The translations under genes were made by a program, and so were the position numbers. The notes under the pieces are model-generated. The model was not told the origin of the DNA, did not search any database, and saw only the letters and a list, made by a program, of their open reading frames with translations. DNA of 64,000 nt from JACKBC01 sp041391125. Lineage in GTDB: Bacteria; Chloroflexota; Anaerolineae; Caldilineales; Caldilineaceae. The stretch lies in assembly GCA_041391125.1 (NCBI GenBank), contig JAWKON010000035.1:1-64000 (forward strand), read 5' to 3'. This document shows positions 27,401-36,273 of this stretch, piece after piece (the first letter of the stretch is position 1; each line of letters starts with the position of its first letter).

Positions 27401-27892
27401 CAGCGAAAGCCGCTGCAAATGTTTGTACAGCGCCGTGCGCAAGTTGTAGCTCAACATCTGGCCGCCTCTGGCCAGGAAGATTTCAGCCAACGAGTCGCCC
27501 AAACTGTTGATCATAGCCATGACCACAATCGTGACGGTCAGGATAGCCACCGTTAGGTAACGCGCCGAGATAAAGGCGGGCAGCGCGGCGGTGGTCAGCA
27601 GTTCGGAGCGATTTCCCGACAGATAGTCGATCAGGTAGGCCAGCGGATATTCCTCAAAGATGGACATGGACGCTTCGGCCACCAACATGAGCAGCGCCAG
27701 CAGAAAGAGCTTGCGCTGGCCATTCAGGTGGCGGATGAGCAAGCGCATGACGTAGCCCAGCGTGTCGCGTTGCGGCTGCGGGTTGTGCGAATTGGCCGCC
27801 ACGGTACGCAGCGTGTGCTGATCCGGCAATGCCTTCACGTCATAAGCAGGTTGTGGGTTGCGTTGAAATAGCGGTTTGAGTGCGATGCGCAT
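24428..27892 (-). CDS. ABC exporter (TMD-NBD) fused to an APH-type kinase domain
   Basis: 1154-residue protein with an unusual fusion. Residues about 40-350 form a six-helix type IV exporter TMD. About 380-620 is the NBD with Walker A LVGHTGAGKST, signature LSGGQKQR, Walker B LILDEPTTGLD and an H-loop in IIISHDFKLVRHAD. About 660-1154 is an APH-like region: a first hairpin (RCKPGK), a second one (HRCVLRYEVKG), then catalytic H1021-G1022-D1023 in CFSHGDYTYTQLIF and LVDFDTVCQAEPALDLGQFL. Start 27892 has GGGGG seven bases upstream. It leads two stand-alone paralogues of its own C-terminus. The exported compound is unknown; phosphorylation may be linked to transport. Confidence 0.88.
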   Translation of the reverse strand: MRIALKPLFQRNPQPAYDVKALPDQHTLRTVAANSHNPQPQRDTLGYVMRLLIRHLNGQRKLFLLALLMLVAEASMSIFEEYPLAYLIDYLSGNRSELLTTAALPAFISARYLTVAILTVTIVVMAMINSLGDSLAEIFLARGGQMLSYNLRTALYKHLQRLSLAFHDQRRTGDILTRITGDVKEVEDFVIGSLSDIAGSLLILVGTLGVLFYTSWQIALLALFIIPVMALVSNYFSKRIKKAAKAQRACEGELASASQEMLASIRVIQTYSRGDYELNRFAEHNQKNMAAAFQLALLQARFSWVVSVSQSLAIAGTIWLCLWLLNYGAITIGTLVFFTRLIEKMFKPTRKIIKEWNTIAKVYASVERIGELLDRKPSVSNGAHALPAPAFRGHIQFHKVDFFYPANSDLSSDKTVRHQERQALTDVNFEIAPGGVMALVGHTGAGKSTIIQLLPRLYDPTSGRVLIDGADIRDFTLESLRDQISVVLQETTLFTGSVADNIAYGRSDATREEIIQAAIQANAHGFIEKLPDGYDTVLGERGSSLSGGQKQRIAIARAFIRNTPILILDEPTTGLDAESAELVLLALRLLMRGKTTIIISHDFKLVRHADNIVVLKEGKIKQMGTHRQLLDQDGIYANLYIKQFGEIKSAEEEGDNSLYDLLQSPEFRHRWSTVGTAFDGDVMQSYLQNVMVDAESNQYRIVRCKPGKASFLAAEGCVLRYSLQLEHVASKERQEALVLARIFDAAEEAEIYVRQRLVPLVAQMRGRPEIAPFTHPVAFIDDLNMALSVFPIDGELPALIASTDHKQMTAFFQKTLADDGDTPMVVEDCTIEAGHYGRQHRCVLRYEVKGRPLNAASDAPQMQQVVYGKIAADDRCKVVGAVLSSLQWRLREVQTQRHFRIPRIRGYWPDTGLILLESLPGKPQISEMLQARITGEEDAALPSIMLEEALRDCARVAGALHKVNIQFSETRSFQSELDDLETYMPSVQQFSLALGMQMQHAMRRLQSYAETTTELPVCFSHGDYTYTQLIFDERTCGLVDFDTVCQAEPALDLGQFLAYMRLAARKAEFGLREKGGEPIELDVDALGAQFVETYIRTAGLNAQQAEQLQARVAAYEIISLMRITLHSWQKMKAGRLEIAAELLEERVAALPTTK

Positions 27893-28061
27893 GATTTGGT
27901 TCCCCCAGTGCTCAATAGATTGATACGTTGTGTGTTGTGTGTGTATCGCTATTGTAAACACTTAGGAAACCCAAATACAGGGGAAATTCTATCGATTTGG
28001 CGGAATTTGTTATCAAAATGGGAGATTTGTTAACAGAATGTACGGGGAAGAGGGGCAGGGC

Positions 28062-28130
28062 GAAGGGGAGAAAGGGAGAAGGGGAGCAGGGGACAGCAGC
28101 TCCCTTTCTCCCTTTTCCCCTTCTCCCCTT
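28062..28130. repeat. Poly-purine/poly-pyrimidine imperfect stem
   Basis: GAAGGGGAGAAAGGGAGAA-type purine run on the left and its complement on the right, directly after the PhyH stop on the minus strand. Similar in style to the 22748 hairpin. Confidence 0.5.
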
Positions 28131-28951
28131 CAGCTCTTCGCGTACGGTTTGGTTTTATGATAGAGCAGCGGGTTTTGGGCGTCATCGTCCAGCACGTCGC
28201 CGACAGAGAGTTTGGCGATCTGCTCTTTGGTCAGGATATTCTGTTGACCGTTGAAGGTGCTGCCATCGGGCATGTAGCCGCAGGTCATGGCGCGGCGCCA
28301 GCCGGGGGTCATGTTGGGGCCGGCGCCGTGGCCGATGAGCCCGTTGTGGAACGAGCAGGCGCCGGCCCGCATTTCGGCCGCTATGGGCATAATCTCTTTC
28401 CATTGGGGATAGATGCGGAAGATGTCGCCAATGTTTTCGCCGATGTTGGCGTTGTCAAAGGTGGCGCTTTTGTGGGTGCCGGGCAAAAAATAGAGACAGC
28501 CGTTTTGCATGGTGGCGTCGTCCAGCGCCACCCACAGGCTGATAGCGTCGCGCGATGAATAGGACCAATAGGGATTGTCCAGATGCCAGCCGGTGGGGTT
28601 GGCCCACGGCTGCTTGATCAGCGCCTGATCGTGCCAGATGCGCATACCGTCCACGCCGGCCAGTTCGGTCGCCATTTTGCCCAGCCGCCAATCCAGCATG
28701 AGTTCGCGCATTTGGGCGTGGCTCTGCCACAAGTTCACGCGCTGCACAAAAGCGCGATTGTAGTACGCGTCTTCGTCCTTTACATCGGCATCGGGCCGGT
28801 TGGGGATGCGGCGCTGGCCGCGCTCGGCTACCGCTTCGTCCACGGCGGCGCGCCATGTGGCCAACTCGTCCGGCGTCAGAAAGTCGTGGATAACGATAAA
28901 GCCGTTTTCTTGGTAGAAATTGATTTGATCGTGGGTAAGTTCATGTTTCAT
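28130..28951 (-). CDS. Phytanoyl-CoA dioxygenase (PhyH) family protein
   Basis: 273-residue Fe(II)/2-oxoglutarate oxygenase. FYQENGFIVIHDFLTPDEL is the typical N-terminus, the iron-binding HxD is in GWHLDNPYWSY, LPGTHKSATF follows, and GLIGHGAGPNMTPGWRRAMT supplies the distal His and the 2-oxoglutarate Arg. The substrate is probably a small metabolite. Start 28951 has AGGAGC upstream. It is divergent from a MarR gene, which may control it. Confidence 0.88.
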   Translation of the reverse strand: MKHELTHDQINFYQENGFIVIHDFLTPDELATWRAAVDEAVAERGQRRIPNRPDADVKDEDAYYNRAFVQRVNLWQSHAQMRELMLDWRLGKMATELAGVDGMRIWHDQALIKQPWANPTGWHLDNPYWSYSSRDAISLWVALDDATMQNGCLYFLPGTHKSATFDNANIGENIGDIFRIYPQWKEIMPIAAEMRAGACSFHNGLIGHGAGPNMTPGWRRAMTCGYMPDGSTFNGQQNILTKEQIAKLSVGDVLDDDAQNPLLYHKTKPYAKS

Positions 28952-29155
28952 TGGGATAGCTCCTGTTGGTTCGATCTCGAACGATTTGACATCAAGATGC
29001 GTCTCAAGTAAACTGATATTATTCCTTCAGCTACGACACTTTGAATTTTACACCAATCTATACTCTGCTCTGAATGAAACCGCAGTATATCAGGCAATTT
29101 GCGCGTTTTGGCGCAATTGCAAGTTAGACTCACCCCAAGTCTGGAGCCATCTACC
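28952..29155. promoter_or_regulatory. Divergent PhyH/MarR control region
   Basis: 204 bp between divergent starts. TTGCGC...GCGCAA around 29098-29115 is a short inverted repeat close to the MarR start and a candidate autoregulatory operator. The AT-rich centre has no clear consensus promoter. Confidence 0.4.
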
Positions 29156-29614
29156 ATGCCAGAGCCGTCCGATTTCCCCCAACCGCGGTTGAGTTACGTC
29201 ATTGCGCGCCTGGAACGAATTCTGCGCCAACGCATTGCCAAAGGCGTGGAGCCATATGGACTCAATGTATCCCAATATACGGCGCTCAGCATATTGGGGC
29301 GGCGCAGCGGTCTTTCCAATGCCCAATTAGCCCGGCGAACCTATATTTCGCCCCAAGCCATGAATCAAGTGTTGGATCAGCTCACGCAAGCCGGTCTCGT
29401 AGAGCGTCAACCCCACGCCACCCATGGCCGCATTCTCAAAACTGAATTGACTGCCGAAGGTCGCACCGTTCTTAAGCGTTGTGATGCCGCCATAGACGCC
29501 GTGGAAGCTGAAATGCTGCAGAACATGTCCAAAGAAGAAAGTCAAGCGCTGTTACAATCATTGCTCAAAAGCGTGCGTTCGCTGCACGGTGGTTTTGAAC
29601 GCGTAGAAAGTTGA
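29156..29614 (+). CDS. MarR-family transcriptional regulator
   Basis: 152-residue winged-helix dimeric repressor. YVIARLERILRQRIAKGVEP begins the dimer helix, LNVSQYTALSIL and LARRTYISPQAMNQVLDQLT form the DNA-reading helices, and GLVERQPHATHGRILKTELT is the wing. Start 29156 has CTGGAG upstream; a longer TTG form is possible. It probably senses a small molecule and controls itself and the divergent PhyH gene. No ligand can be named. Confidence 0.9.
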   Translation: MPEPSDFPQPRLSYVIARLERILRQRIAKGVEPYGLNVSQYTALSILGRRSGLSNAQLARRTYISPQAMNQVLDQLTQAGLVERQPHATHGRILKTELTAEGRTVLKRCDAAIDAVEAEMLQNMSKEESQALLQSLLKSVRSLHGGFERVES

Positions 29615-29659
29615 AGGTGGCAGGTTGAAAGTGGCAACTACTTACCACCTTCAACTTTC
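29606..29659. terminator. Hairpin at the end of the MarR gene
   Basis: Perfect 15-bp arms at 29606-29620 and 29645-29659 overlapping the marR stop codon, with an interior repeat of related words. No T-run, so termination strength is uncertain. Confidence 0.5.
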
Positions 29660-29704
29660 CACTTGCCACCTATCACCTTTGCCACTTTTTCAAGGAGACT
29701 CCAC

Positions 29705-30817
29705 ATGTCCAAAGTAAACCCTCCCTTTCGCGCCGACCAGGTTGGCAGCTTGATGCGGCCGCGGGCTGTGCTGCAAGCCCGCCAAGACGCGGCCACGGGG
29801 CAGATCAGCGCCGCCGAATTGCGCCAGATCGAAGATGAACATATTGCCGTCGCCGTTAAAAAACAGGAAGCGGTGGGGCTGCACGGCATTACCGACGGCG
29901 AGTTCCGCCGCGCCTTTTTTCACCTGGATTTCCTGGAGCAATTGGCCGGCGTCACCGTTACCGGGACTATTGCGGCCAGCTCGGACGCCCAAGAGACCGT
30001 GGGCTTTACGCCGCCCAAGCTCAGCGTGACGGGCAAGCTGCACCACGTGAAGAACATCCAGGTGGACGACTTCAACTTCCTCAAATCGCAGGTGACGCAG
30101 ACGCCCAAAGTGGCCATTCCCTCCCCAACTATGGTTCATTTCCGCGGCGGACGCGCAGCCATCGATATCGAGTCTTACCCCGATATGGATCAGTTTTTCG
30201 AAGACTTAGCCCAATGTTATCGGGATGAGATCGGCGCGCTCTATGCCGCCGGCTGCCGCTACATTCAGATGGACGACACCAATCTGGCCTATTTGTGCGA
30301 CCCCAAGATGCGTCAGGGCGCCATTGAACGCGGCGATGATCCCAACGAATTGCCGCGCACCTACGCCGAGCTGATCAACGCCGTCATCGACAATCGCCCC
30401 GATGATCTGACCGTTTGCGTGCATCTCTGCCGCGGCAACTTCCGCAGCACCTGGTTTGCCGAGGGCAGCTACGAACCGGTGGCCGAAGTGCTCTTTAACG
30501 AACTCAATGTCGACGGCTACTTCCTCGAATATGATGATGCTCGCTCGGGCGGCTTTGAGCCGCTGCGCTTTGTGCCCGATAACAAAACGGTGGTATTGGG
30601 GCTCGTTTCCACCAAAATTCCCCAATTGGAAGCCCAGAGCGAATTGATCGCCCGTATCGAAGACGCCGCCCAATACGTGCCGCTGGATCATCTCTGCCTC
30701 AGCCCGCAGTGCGGCTTCTCCAGCACGCTGCACGGCAACGAGATCACCGAAGACGATCAGTGGCGCAAGCTGGAGCTGGTGGTCAACACGGCGCAGCAGG
30801 TGTGGGGAGCGTCGTAA
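29705..30817 (+). CDS. MetE C-terminal-like, cobalamin-independent methyltransferase family
   Basis: 370-residue protein matching the catalytic C-terminal domain of cobalamin-independent methionine synthase, free-standing as in the YxjG-like group. Probable zinc ligands are the His and Cys of VCVHLCRGNFRS, the Glu of LEYDDARSGGFEP and the Cys of LSPQCGFSST; ADQVGSLMRPRAVLQAR is the typical start. It probably moves a methyl group to a thiol, but homocysteine as acceptor is unproven. AAGGAG precedes the ATG at 29705. It lies upstream of a Liv-type ABC operon. Confidence 0.85.
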   Translation: MSKVNPPFRADQVGSLMRPRAVLQARQDAATGQISAAELRQIEDEHIAVAVKKQEAVGLHGITDGEFRRAFFHLDFLEQLAGVTVTGTIAASSDAQETVGFTPPKLSVTGKLHHVKNIQVDDFNFLKSQVTQTPKVAIPSPTMVHFRGGRAAIDIESYPDMDQFFEDLAQCYRDEIGALYAAGCRYIQMDDTNLAYLCDPKMRQGAIERGDDPNELPRTYAELINAVIDNRPDDLTVCVHLCRGNFRSTWFAEGSYEPVAEVLFNELNVDGYFLEYDDARSGGFEPLRFVPDNKTVVLGLVSTKIPQLEAQSELIARIEDAAQYVPLDHLCLSPQCGFSSTLHGNEITEDDQWRKLELVVNTAQQVWGAS

Positions 30818-30840
30818 AGCTAATCTTGATCTGTTCTCGT

Positions 30841-30927
30841 TATTTTGACAAGATGACCGGATGACAAGATGAGGGGGAGAATGTCACCTTGTCATCCGGT
30901 CATCTTGTCACCCTGTCATCTCGTCAC
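30841..30927. repeat. TGTCATC/GATGACA repeat cluster 1
   Basis: Tandem words GACAAGATGACCGGATGACA on the left and their complement (TGTCATCCGGTCATCTTGTC) on the right form a long stem upstream of the substrate-binding protein gene. The same family fills 32202-32285 and 33026-33144. Confidence 0.75.
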
Positions 30928-30945
30928 TCTTCACAGGAGGAAACC

Positions 30946-32199
30946 ATGAAAACAGTTCGTACGTTTGGCGCACTTTTGTTTGTGTTCGTGCTGTTGCTCT
31001 CGGCATGTGCCGCGCCGGCGGCGCCGGGCGCGGCCCCCGCCGCTGGTGATTCTGGTGCGGCATCCGCCGACAGCGCCGCCCTGCCCGAAAGTATTAAGAT
31101 TGGCGCCGTCATCCCTTTGACCGGTCGCTTCGGCGCCGGTGGCGCGCAGATCCAGCGCGGCTATGAATTGGCGGTTGAGGCCATCAATGCGGAGGGCGGC
31201 GTCGACTTCCAGGGGACAAAAATCCCGCTGGAGATGATCGTGGTCGATGATGAATCGGACCCGGCCAAAACGGTGCAGCGGCTGGAAGATCTGAATTCCA
31301 ATGACCAGGTGCTGGTCTATTTGGGCGGCTTTGGCAGCCCGCTGCACGCCGCCGCCGGTATTGCTGAAAAGAATAAGATCCCCTATTTGGGCGTCGCCTT
31401 TGCCTTCCAGGGGGTCCACGCCAACGGCTTCAAATATCTCTTTTCGCCCTTCCCCAAATCGCCCGAACTGGCCAAAGCTACGCTTGATCTCTTCGATAGT
31501 CTTGACCCCAAACCGACCAATCTCTTTGGCTTTATTGAGAAGACCGATTGGGGCGCCGAAATGAATACCGAATGGCAAACCCAGGCCGAGGCGCGCGGCT
31601 ACAGCTATACCATGGAAGAATATGCCCCTGGCGACCAGGATTATTCCGCTATGATTCTGCGCGCCAAAGAGGCCGGCGCCGACGCCGTCCTTTCACTGCC
31701 CACGCCGCCCGATGGTCTGGCCATTGCCAAACAGATGAAAGAGCTGGACTTTAACCCGGCGGCCAGCGTGGTCATCCGCGCCGCCGATGGCCCCAACTGG
31801 CCGGAAAATCTGGGCAAAGATGGCGACTACGTGCTGCTCATGACCGGCTGGAGCAACGACATCAACCTGCCCGGCGTCAAAGAGATGAACGAGGCGCACC
31901 TGGCCAAGTACGATTCACCGGCCACGCCCATCACCGGCCCGGCCTACAATTTGCCTTTCGTCGTCGCCGACGCCATTAGCCGCGCCACCACGCTGGATCG
32001 CGACGGCATTCGCGATGCCCTGGCGGCCACCGATATGAAAGAATCGATCATCGGCCCGGTCAAATTCCGCGAGGATGGCTCCGCCGAAGTGCTCACCGTG
32101 GTCAGCCAGTACCAGGACGGCAAGACCGTCTCCGTCTGGCCGCCCGATGTAGCCGCCACACAGGTGATCTATCCGGCGCCGCCGTATAGCGAACGGTAA
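30946..32199 (+). CDS. Branched-chain amino-acid type ABC transporter substrate-binding lipoprotein
   Basis: 417-residue type I periplasmic-binding protein. The lipoprotein signal MKTVRTFGALLFVFVLLLSA ends at a lipobox Cys (LLSAC), then an Ala-rich spacer, then ESIKIGAVIPLTGRFGAGGA and YELAVEAINAEGG, typical of LivK/AmiC-like proteins. It would be anchored outside the membrane and hand substrate to the permeases encoded downstream. AGGAGG precedes the ATG. The substrate may be an amino acid, amide or urea-like compound. Confidence 0.9.
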   Translation: MKTVRTFGALLFVFVLLLSACAAPAAPGAAPAAGDSGAASADSAALPESIKIGAVIPLTGRFGAGGAQIQRGYELAVEAINAEGGVDFQGTKIPLEMIVVDDESDPAKTVQRLEDLNSNDQVLVYLGGFGSPLHAAAGIAEKNKIPYLGVAFAFQGVHANGFKYLFSPFPKSPELAKATLDLFDSLDPKPTNLFGFIEKTDWGAEMNTEWQTQAEARGYSYTMEEYAPGDQDYSAMILRAKEAGADAVLSLPTPPDGLAIAKQMKELDFNPAASVVIRAADGPNWPENLGKDGDYVLLMTGWSNDINLPGVKEMNEAHLAKYDSPATPITGPAYNLPFVVADAISRATTLDRDGIRDALAATDMKESIIGPVKFREDGSAEVLTVVSQYQDGKTVSVWPPDVAATQVIYPAPPYSER

Positions 32200-32201
32200 T
32201 T

Positions 32202-32285
32202 TGTGACAAGGTGACAAGGTGAGGGGGTGACAAGGTGACTGGGCATGTCGAAGTCACCCTGTCATCTTGTCATCTTGTCATCCCC
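32202..32285. repeat. TGTCATC repeat cluster 2
   Basis: GACAAGGTGACAAGGTGAGG followed by its complement-like GTCACCCTGTCATCTTGTCA, upstream of the LivG gene, which has no Shine-Dalgarno. Confidence 0.7.
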
Positions 32286-32296
32286 TCACTCTTCCC

Positions 32297-33022
32297 ATGC
32301 TCACTATCACCAATCTCTCCAAAGCCTTTGGCGGTCTGTTGGCCGTTAACAGCGTGGATTTACGAGTCGGCGCTGAAGAAATTGTGGGGCTGATCGGCCC
32401 CAATGGCGCGGGCAAGACTACGTTGTTTAATTTGATTTCGGGAACTTACGCTGCCGATGCGGGGGCCATCACCTTTGACGGCGCGGACATTACGCGCTTG
32501 AGCCCGGATCGGCGCTGCAAGCTGGGCATTGCGCGCACGTTTCAGCTCGTGCGCATCTTTCCCGATCTGACGGCGCTGCAAAATGTATGCGTGGGGCAGA
32601 TTTATGGCCGCACAGGCGCTAAATCGCTGCACAGCGCGGAGGCAGCGGCGCACGAATTGCTGACCCTGGTGGGTCTGGCCGACCGGGCCAAGCTGGAAGC
32701 CAAACACCTGACATTGGTGGATCGCAAGCGGCTCGAACTGGCCCGTGCGCTGGCCACGCAGCCCAAGCTGCTGCTGCTGGATGAACTGCTGGCCGGGCTG
32801 AATCCGTCCGAAGTAGTGGCGGCCACCGATCTCATTCGCAACATCCGGGCCCAGGGCATTGCCATTCTGGTAGTGGAGCATCTCGTCTCGGCAGTGCTGA
32901 GCGTGGCCGACCGCGTCATCTGCATGGCCGTGGGCTCCAAAATCGGCGAAGGCGCGCCGGCGGAAATCGTCAATAACCGGGCGGTGATCGAAGCCTATTT
33001 GGGCGATGAACCGGTTATGTAA
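32297..33022 (+). CDS. livG: Branched-chain amino-acid type ABC transporter ATP-binding protein (LivG-like)
   Basis: 241-residue ATPase. Walker A is GPNGAGKTTLFN; the signature region is LTLVDRKRLELARAL, where the usual LSxGxxR is altered to LTLVDRK as often seen in LivG; Walker B is LLLLDELLAGL. The cytosolic subunit would power uptake with the LivF-like protein. The preceding gap is a repeat cluster and lacks a ribosome site. Confidence 0.9.
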   Translation: MLTITNLSKAFGGLLAVNSVDLRVGAEEIVGLIGPNGAGKTTLFNLISGTYAADAGAITFDGADITRLSPDRRCKLGIARTFQLVRIFPDLTALQNVCVGQIYGRTGAKSLHSAEAAAHELLTLVGLADRAKLEAKHLTLVDRKRLELARALATQPKLLLLDELLAGLNPSEVVAATDLIRNIRAQGIAILVVEHLVSAVLSVADRVICMAVGSKIGEGAPAEIVNNRAVIEAYLGDEPVM

Positions 33023-33025
33023 TTT

Positions 33026-33144
33026 TGACAAGATGACAAGATGACAAGGTGACTTCGACAGGGGCAGCCACCTTGTCATCCTATCATCTTGTCATCCTAT
33101 CATCTTGTCATCCTATCATCTTGTCATCTTGTCATCCTGTCATT
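33026..33144. repeat. TGTCATCC/TATCATCT repeat cluster 3
   Basis: GACAAGATGACAAGATGACA on the left, then about five tandem copies of CATCTTGTCATCCTAT-like units up to the LivF start. Confidence 0.75.
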
Positions 33145-33151
33145 CTTACTT

Positions 33152-33882
<731 letters not shown>

Positions 33883-33883
<1 letters not shown>

Positions 33884-34765
33884 TGGTTACCTGGAACACT
33901 CTCATCCAAACCCTGCTCTTCGGCCTCTTTGTGGGCAGCCTATATGGCGTGGCCGCGGTGGGGCTGGCGCTGGTTTTCGGCGTGATGAACATCCTGAATG
34001 TGGCTCACGGGGAACTGCTGGTGGTGGCGGGCTATATTAGCTTTTGGCTCTTTGTGGGCGTGGGGCTGGACCCCTTCCTCTCGGTGATCCTCAACATGCC
34101 CATGCTCTTTGTCATCGGCGTGATTCTGGATCGGTTGATCTATCGCCACATCCACCGGCTGCACGGTGAGACCAAGATCAAGAATTCGCTGCTGGTTTCG
34201 TTTGGGCTGGTGCTGATTTTTCAGGCGCTCTTTGTGCAGCTCTTCACCGCGGACGAGCGTTCCATCCAAACCGCATATGCCGGGCTGGGCTTTAACGTGG
34301 CGGGCATTGTGCTACCCTATACGCGGTTGATCAGCCTGGGCTTTGCGCTGGCGGCTATTGGCGGGCTGCATCTTTTTTTACAGCGCACCTTTATGGGCAA
34401 GGCCATCCGGGCGGCGGCGGAAGATGCCGAAGCGGCCGAGCTGGCGGGCATCAACGTGGCGCGTTATTACATGGGCACCGCTGGCGCTGAAGCGGCGCTG
34501 GGCGGGCTGGCCGGCACGCTGGTCATCATCGGCTACGGCATTACGCCCACCATTGGGCTGACCTGGCTGCTGCGTTCGCTGATTGTGGTGGTGCTGGCGG
34601 GAACGGGCAGCATCTTTGGCGTCTTTTAGCGCGGGGATTCTGCTGGGGCTGGTGGAGGCGGCCACCGGTCTTTTCTTCAGCTCGGCGCTGCGTGAGATTG
34701 TGGGGTTGATCATGTTTCTGGTGGTGCTGATTGTGCGCCCGCAAGGTCTGTTTTCAAGGAGATAG
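33883..34765 (+). CDS. livH: Branched-chain amino-acid type ABC transporter permease (LivH-like), one frameshift
   Basis: Membrane subunit with about eight helices: LFGLFVGSLYGVAAVGLALV, FGVMNILNVAHGELLVVAGY and RAAAEDAEAAELAGINVARY are LivH hallmarks. The frame stops at 34629 after GTGSIFGVF; removing one T from TTTT near 34625 restores SAGILLGLVEAATGLFFSSA and the normal end VLIVRPQGLFSRR at 34765. A one-base homopolymer error is the simplest explanation. GTG start. Confidence 0.82.
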
Positions 34766-34770
34766 CGGCG

Positions 34771-35724
34771 ATGACCACGGCCACCATCGGCAAGCGCAAC
34801 GGTAATCTGATACAATGGATCGAGTACGCCCTGCTGGGCATTTTGGTATTGGCGGAAGCGGCGCTGCCTTTTGACCGACCGCGACAACATGCTCAACCTG
34901 GGCTATCTGGTGCTGCTCAACATTTGCCTGAGCCAGAGCTGGAACATTTTGGGCGGCTTTACCGGCCAAACCAGCCTGGGCCACGCCGCCTTCTTTGGCA
35001 TCGGCGCTGACTGCACGCTTTCTCTGGCTTTCGTGGCAATTGCCGATTGTGGCGGCCATGATCGCCGGGGGCGCCGCCGCCACGCTCTTCGCCATGATCA
35101 TCGGGCGCCGACTTTTCGGCTGCGCGGGCCTATTTTGCCATTGGCACGCTGGCGCTGGGGCAGATGCTCTTTGCCTTTGTGGCGCAGACGCTGCCCTTTA
35201 TCGACACTATGCCGGGCGCCCAAATTGGCATGTACAGCCTGGCCAATCGTTATTATCTGGCCTTTGCGCTGGCGCTGACCGTAATGGGCGTCACCCTGTG
35301 GCTGTTGCGCCAGCCGATCAGCCTGGGGCTGCTGGCCGTGCGCGAAGATGAAGAGGCAGCGCGCGCCACCGGCGTCGATCCGCTACTGCACAAGCTTTTT
35401 GCCCTGGCCCTCAGCGCGCTCTTTACCGGCATGACGGGCGGGCTCTTTGCCTATCATCAGATTAGCTACTATCCCGACGCTACCTTTAGCATCCAGTGGA
35501 CCTTTGACGCCGTGGTGATCACCTATATCGGCGGGCTGGGCAGTTGGATCGGGCCGGTGATTGGCGCGCTCTTTTTTGTGGCGCTGCGCGAGTGGCTGGC
35601 TTCGGCCTTTGCATCGCTAAATTTGATTATTTTTGGGGCGCTCTTTATTGTAGTGGTGCTGGTTTTGCCGGGGGGATTGGTGGAAATCTGGCACCGGCTG
35701 CGGCAGGTGATGAGTAGATCATGA
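34771..35724 (+). pseudogene. livM: Branched-chain amino-acid type ABC transporter permease (LivM-like), frameshifted
   Basis: The LivM family sequence is complete but spread over frames: MTTATIGKRNGNLIQWIEYA, then NLGYLVLLNICLSQSWNILG with GGFTGQTSLGHAAFFGIGA, then WQLPIVAAMIAGGAAATLFA, then FAIGTLALGQMLFAFVAQ through to GGLVEIWHRLRQ. Shifts lie near 34870, 35010, 35105 and 35130. No segment is missing and there are no other stops, so sequencing indels are likely. It would pair with the LivH-like protein as the second permease. Confidence 0.78.
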
Positions 35725-36273
35725 AGGTCGAAAATAGCTTGCCTTGAAGAACGAAAACTTGGCATTATAGGCATCAGGATCCGCGCTTAAAAGATCTTCA
35801 TAACGCGGCAAGATTTCTTGAAAGTACTGTTCAAGCTGCGCAAATTCGATAATTTTTTGGTTCAGCATGTTTGTCACATCGTTGAAGTCTTTCTCATTGC
35901 CCCGGTGCAATTTACTGAGAGCGACCGAATAGAAATCAAAGTGAAATACATCAAGCATACCGAAGCGCCCAATGAATGCACAGCGCTCTAGATAGCCGGC
36001 TGGAAGGGGGATGAATTGATCCGGCGAAGCCTGTTCCACGGCGTACTGCAATTCCCGGCTCACCTGGCGCAAACAGCGCACAAATTCACTATGATGTTCT
36101 GGCGCAATTTCAGCTTTCAGATCAATATCAAAGGTGCTTTCTTTAGCAGCTACAAGCAACAAAGATGAGCCACCAACAAGATAGACAGCACCAGCATATC
36201 GGTAGCAACGCCCCAACCGTTGCAAGAAGCGAGTGATACCTTGTTCGTTAACCAGGATCGTTGACATGGACAT
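35719..36273 (-). CDS. Nucleotidyltransferase-like protein (DUF6036-like)
   Basis: 184-residue protein with a nucleotidyltransferase-type core: YLVGGSSLLLVAAKESTFDI then DLKAEI, where GGSS and the D-x-D pair mark the fold. FHFDFYSVALSKLHRGNEKD FNDV is the typical second half. Overlaps the upstream gene by 26 bases, so the two are coupled. Such pairs can be toxin-antitoxin like, but no partner family is recognised. Convergent with livM (stop codons overlap by a few bases). Confidence 0.7.
   Translation of the reverse strand: MSMSTILVNEQGITRFLQRLGRCYRYAGAVYLVGGSSLLLVAAKESTFDIDLKAEIAPEHHSEFVRCLRQVSRELQYAVEQASPDQFIPLPAGYLERCAFIGRFGMLDVFHFDFYSVALSKLHRGNEKDFNDVTNMLNQKIIEFAQLEQYFQEILPRYEDLLSADPDAYNAKFSFFKASYFRPS

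Noticed and set aside
33026..33144. Regular TGTCATCC repeats as a possible CRISPR array
   Set aside because: Units are only 7-16 bases without unique spacers, and no cas genes are near.
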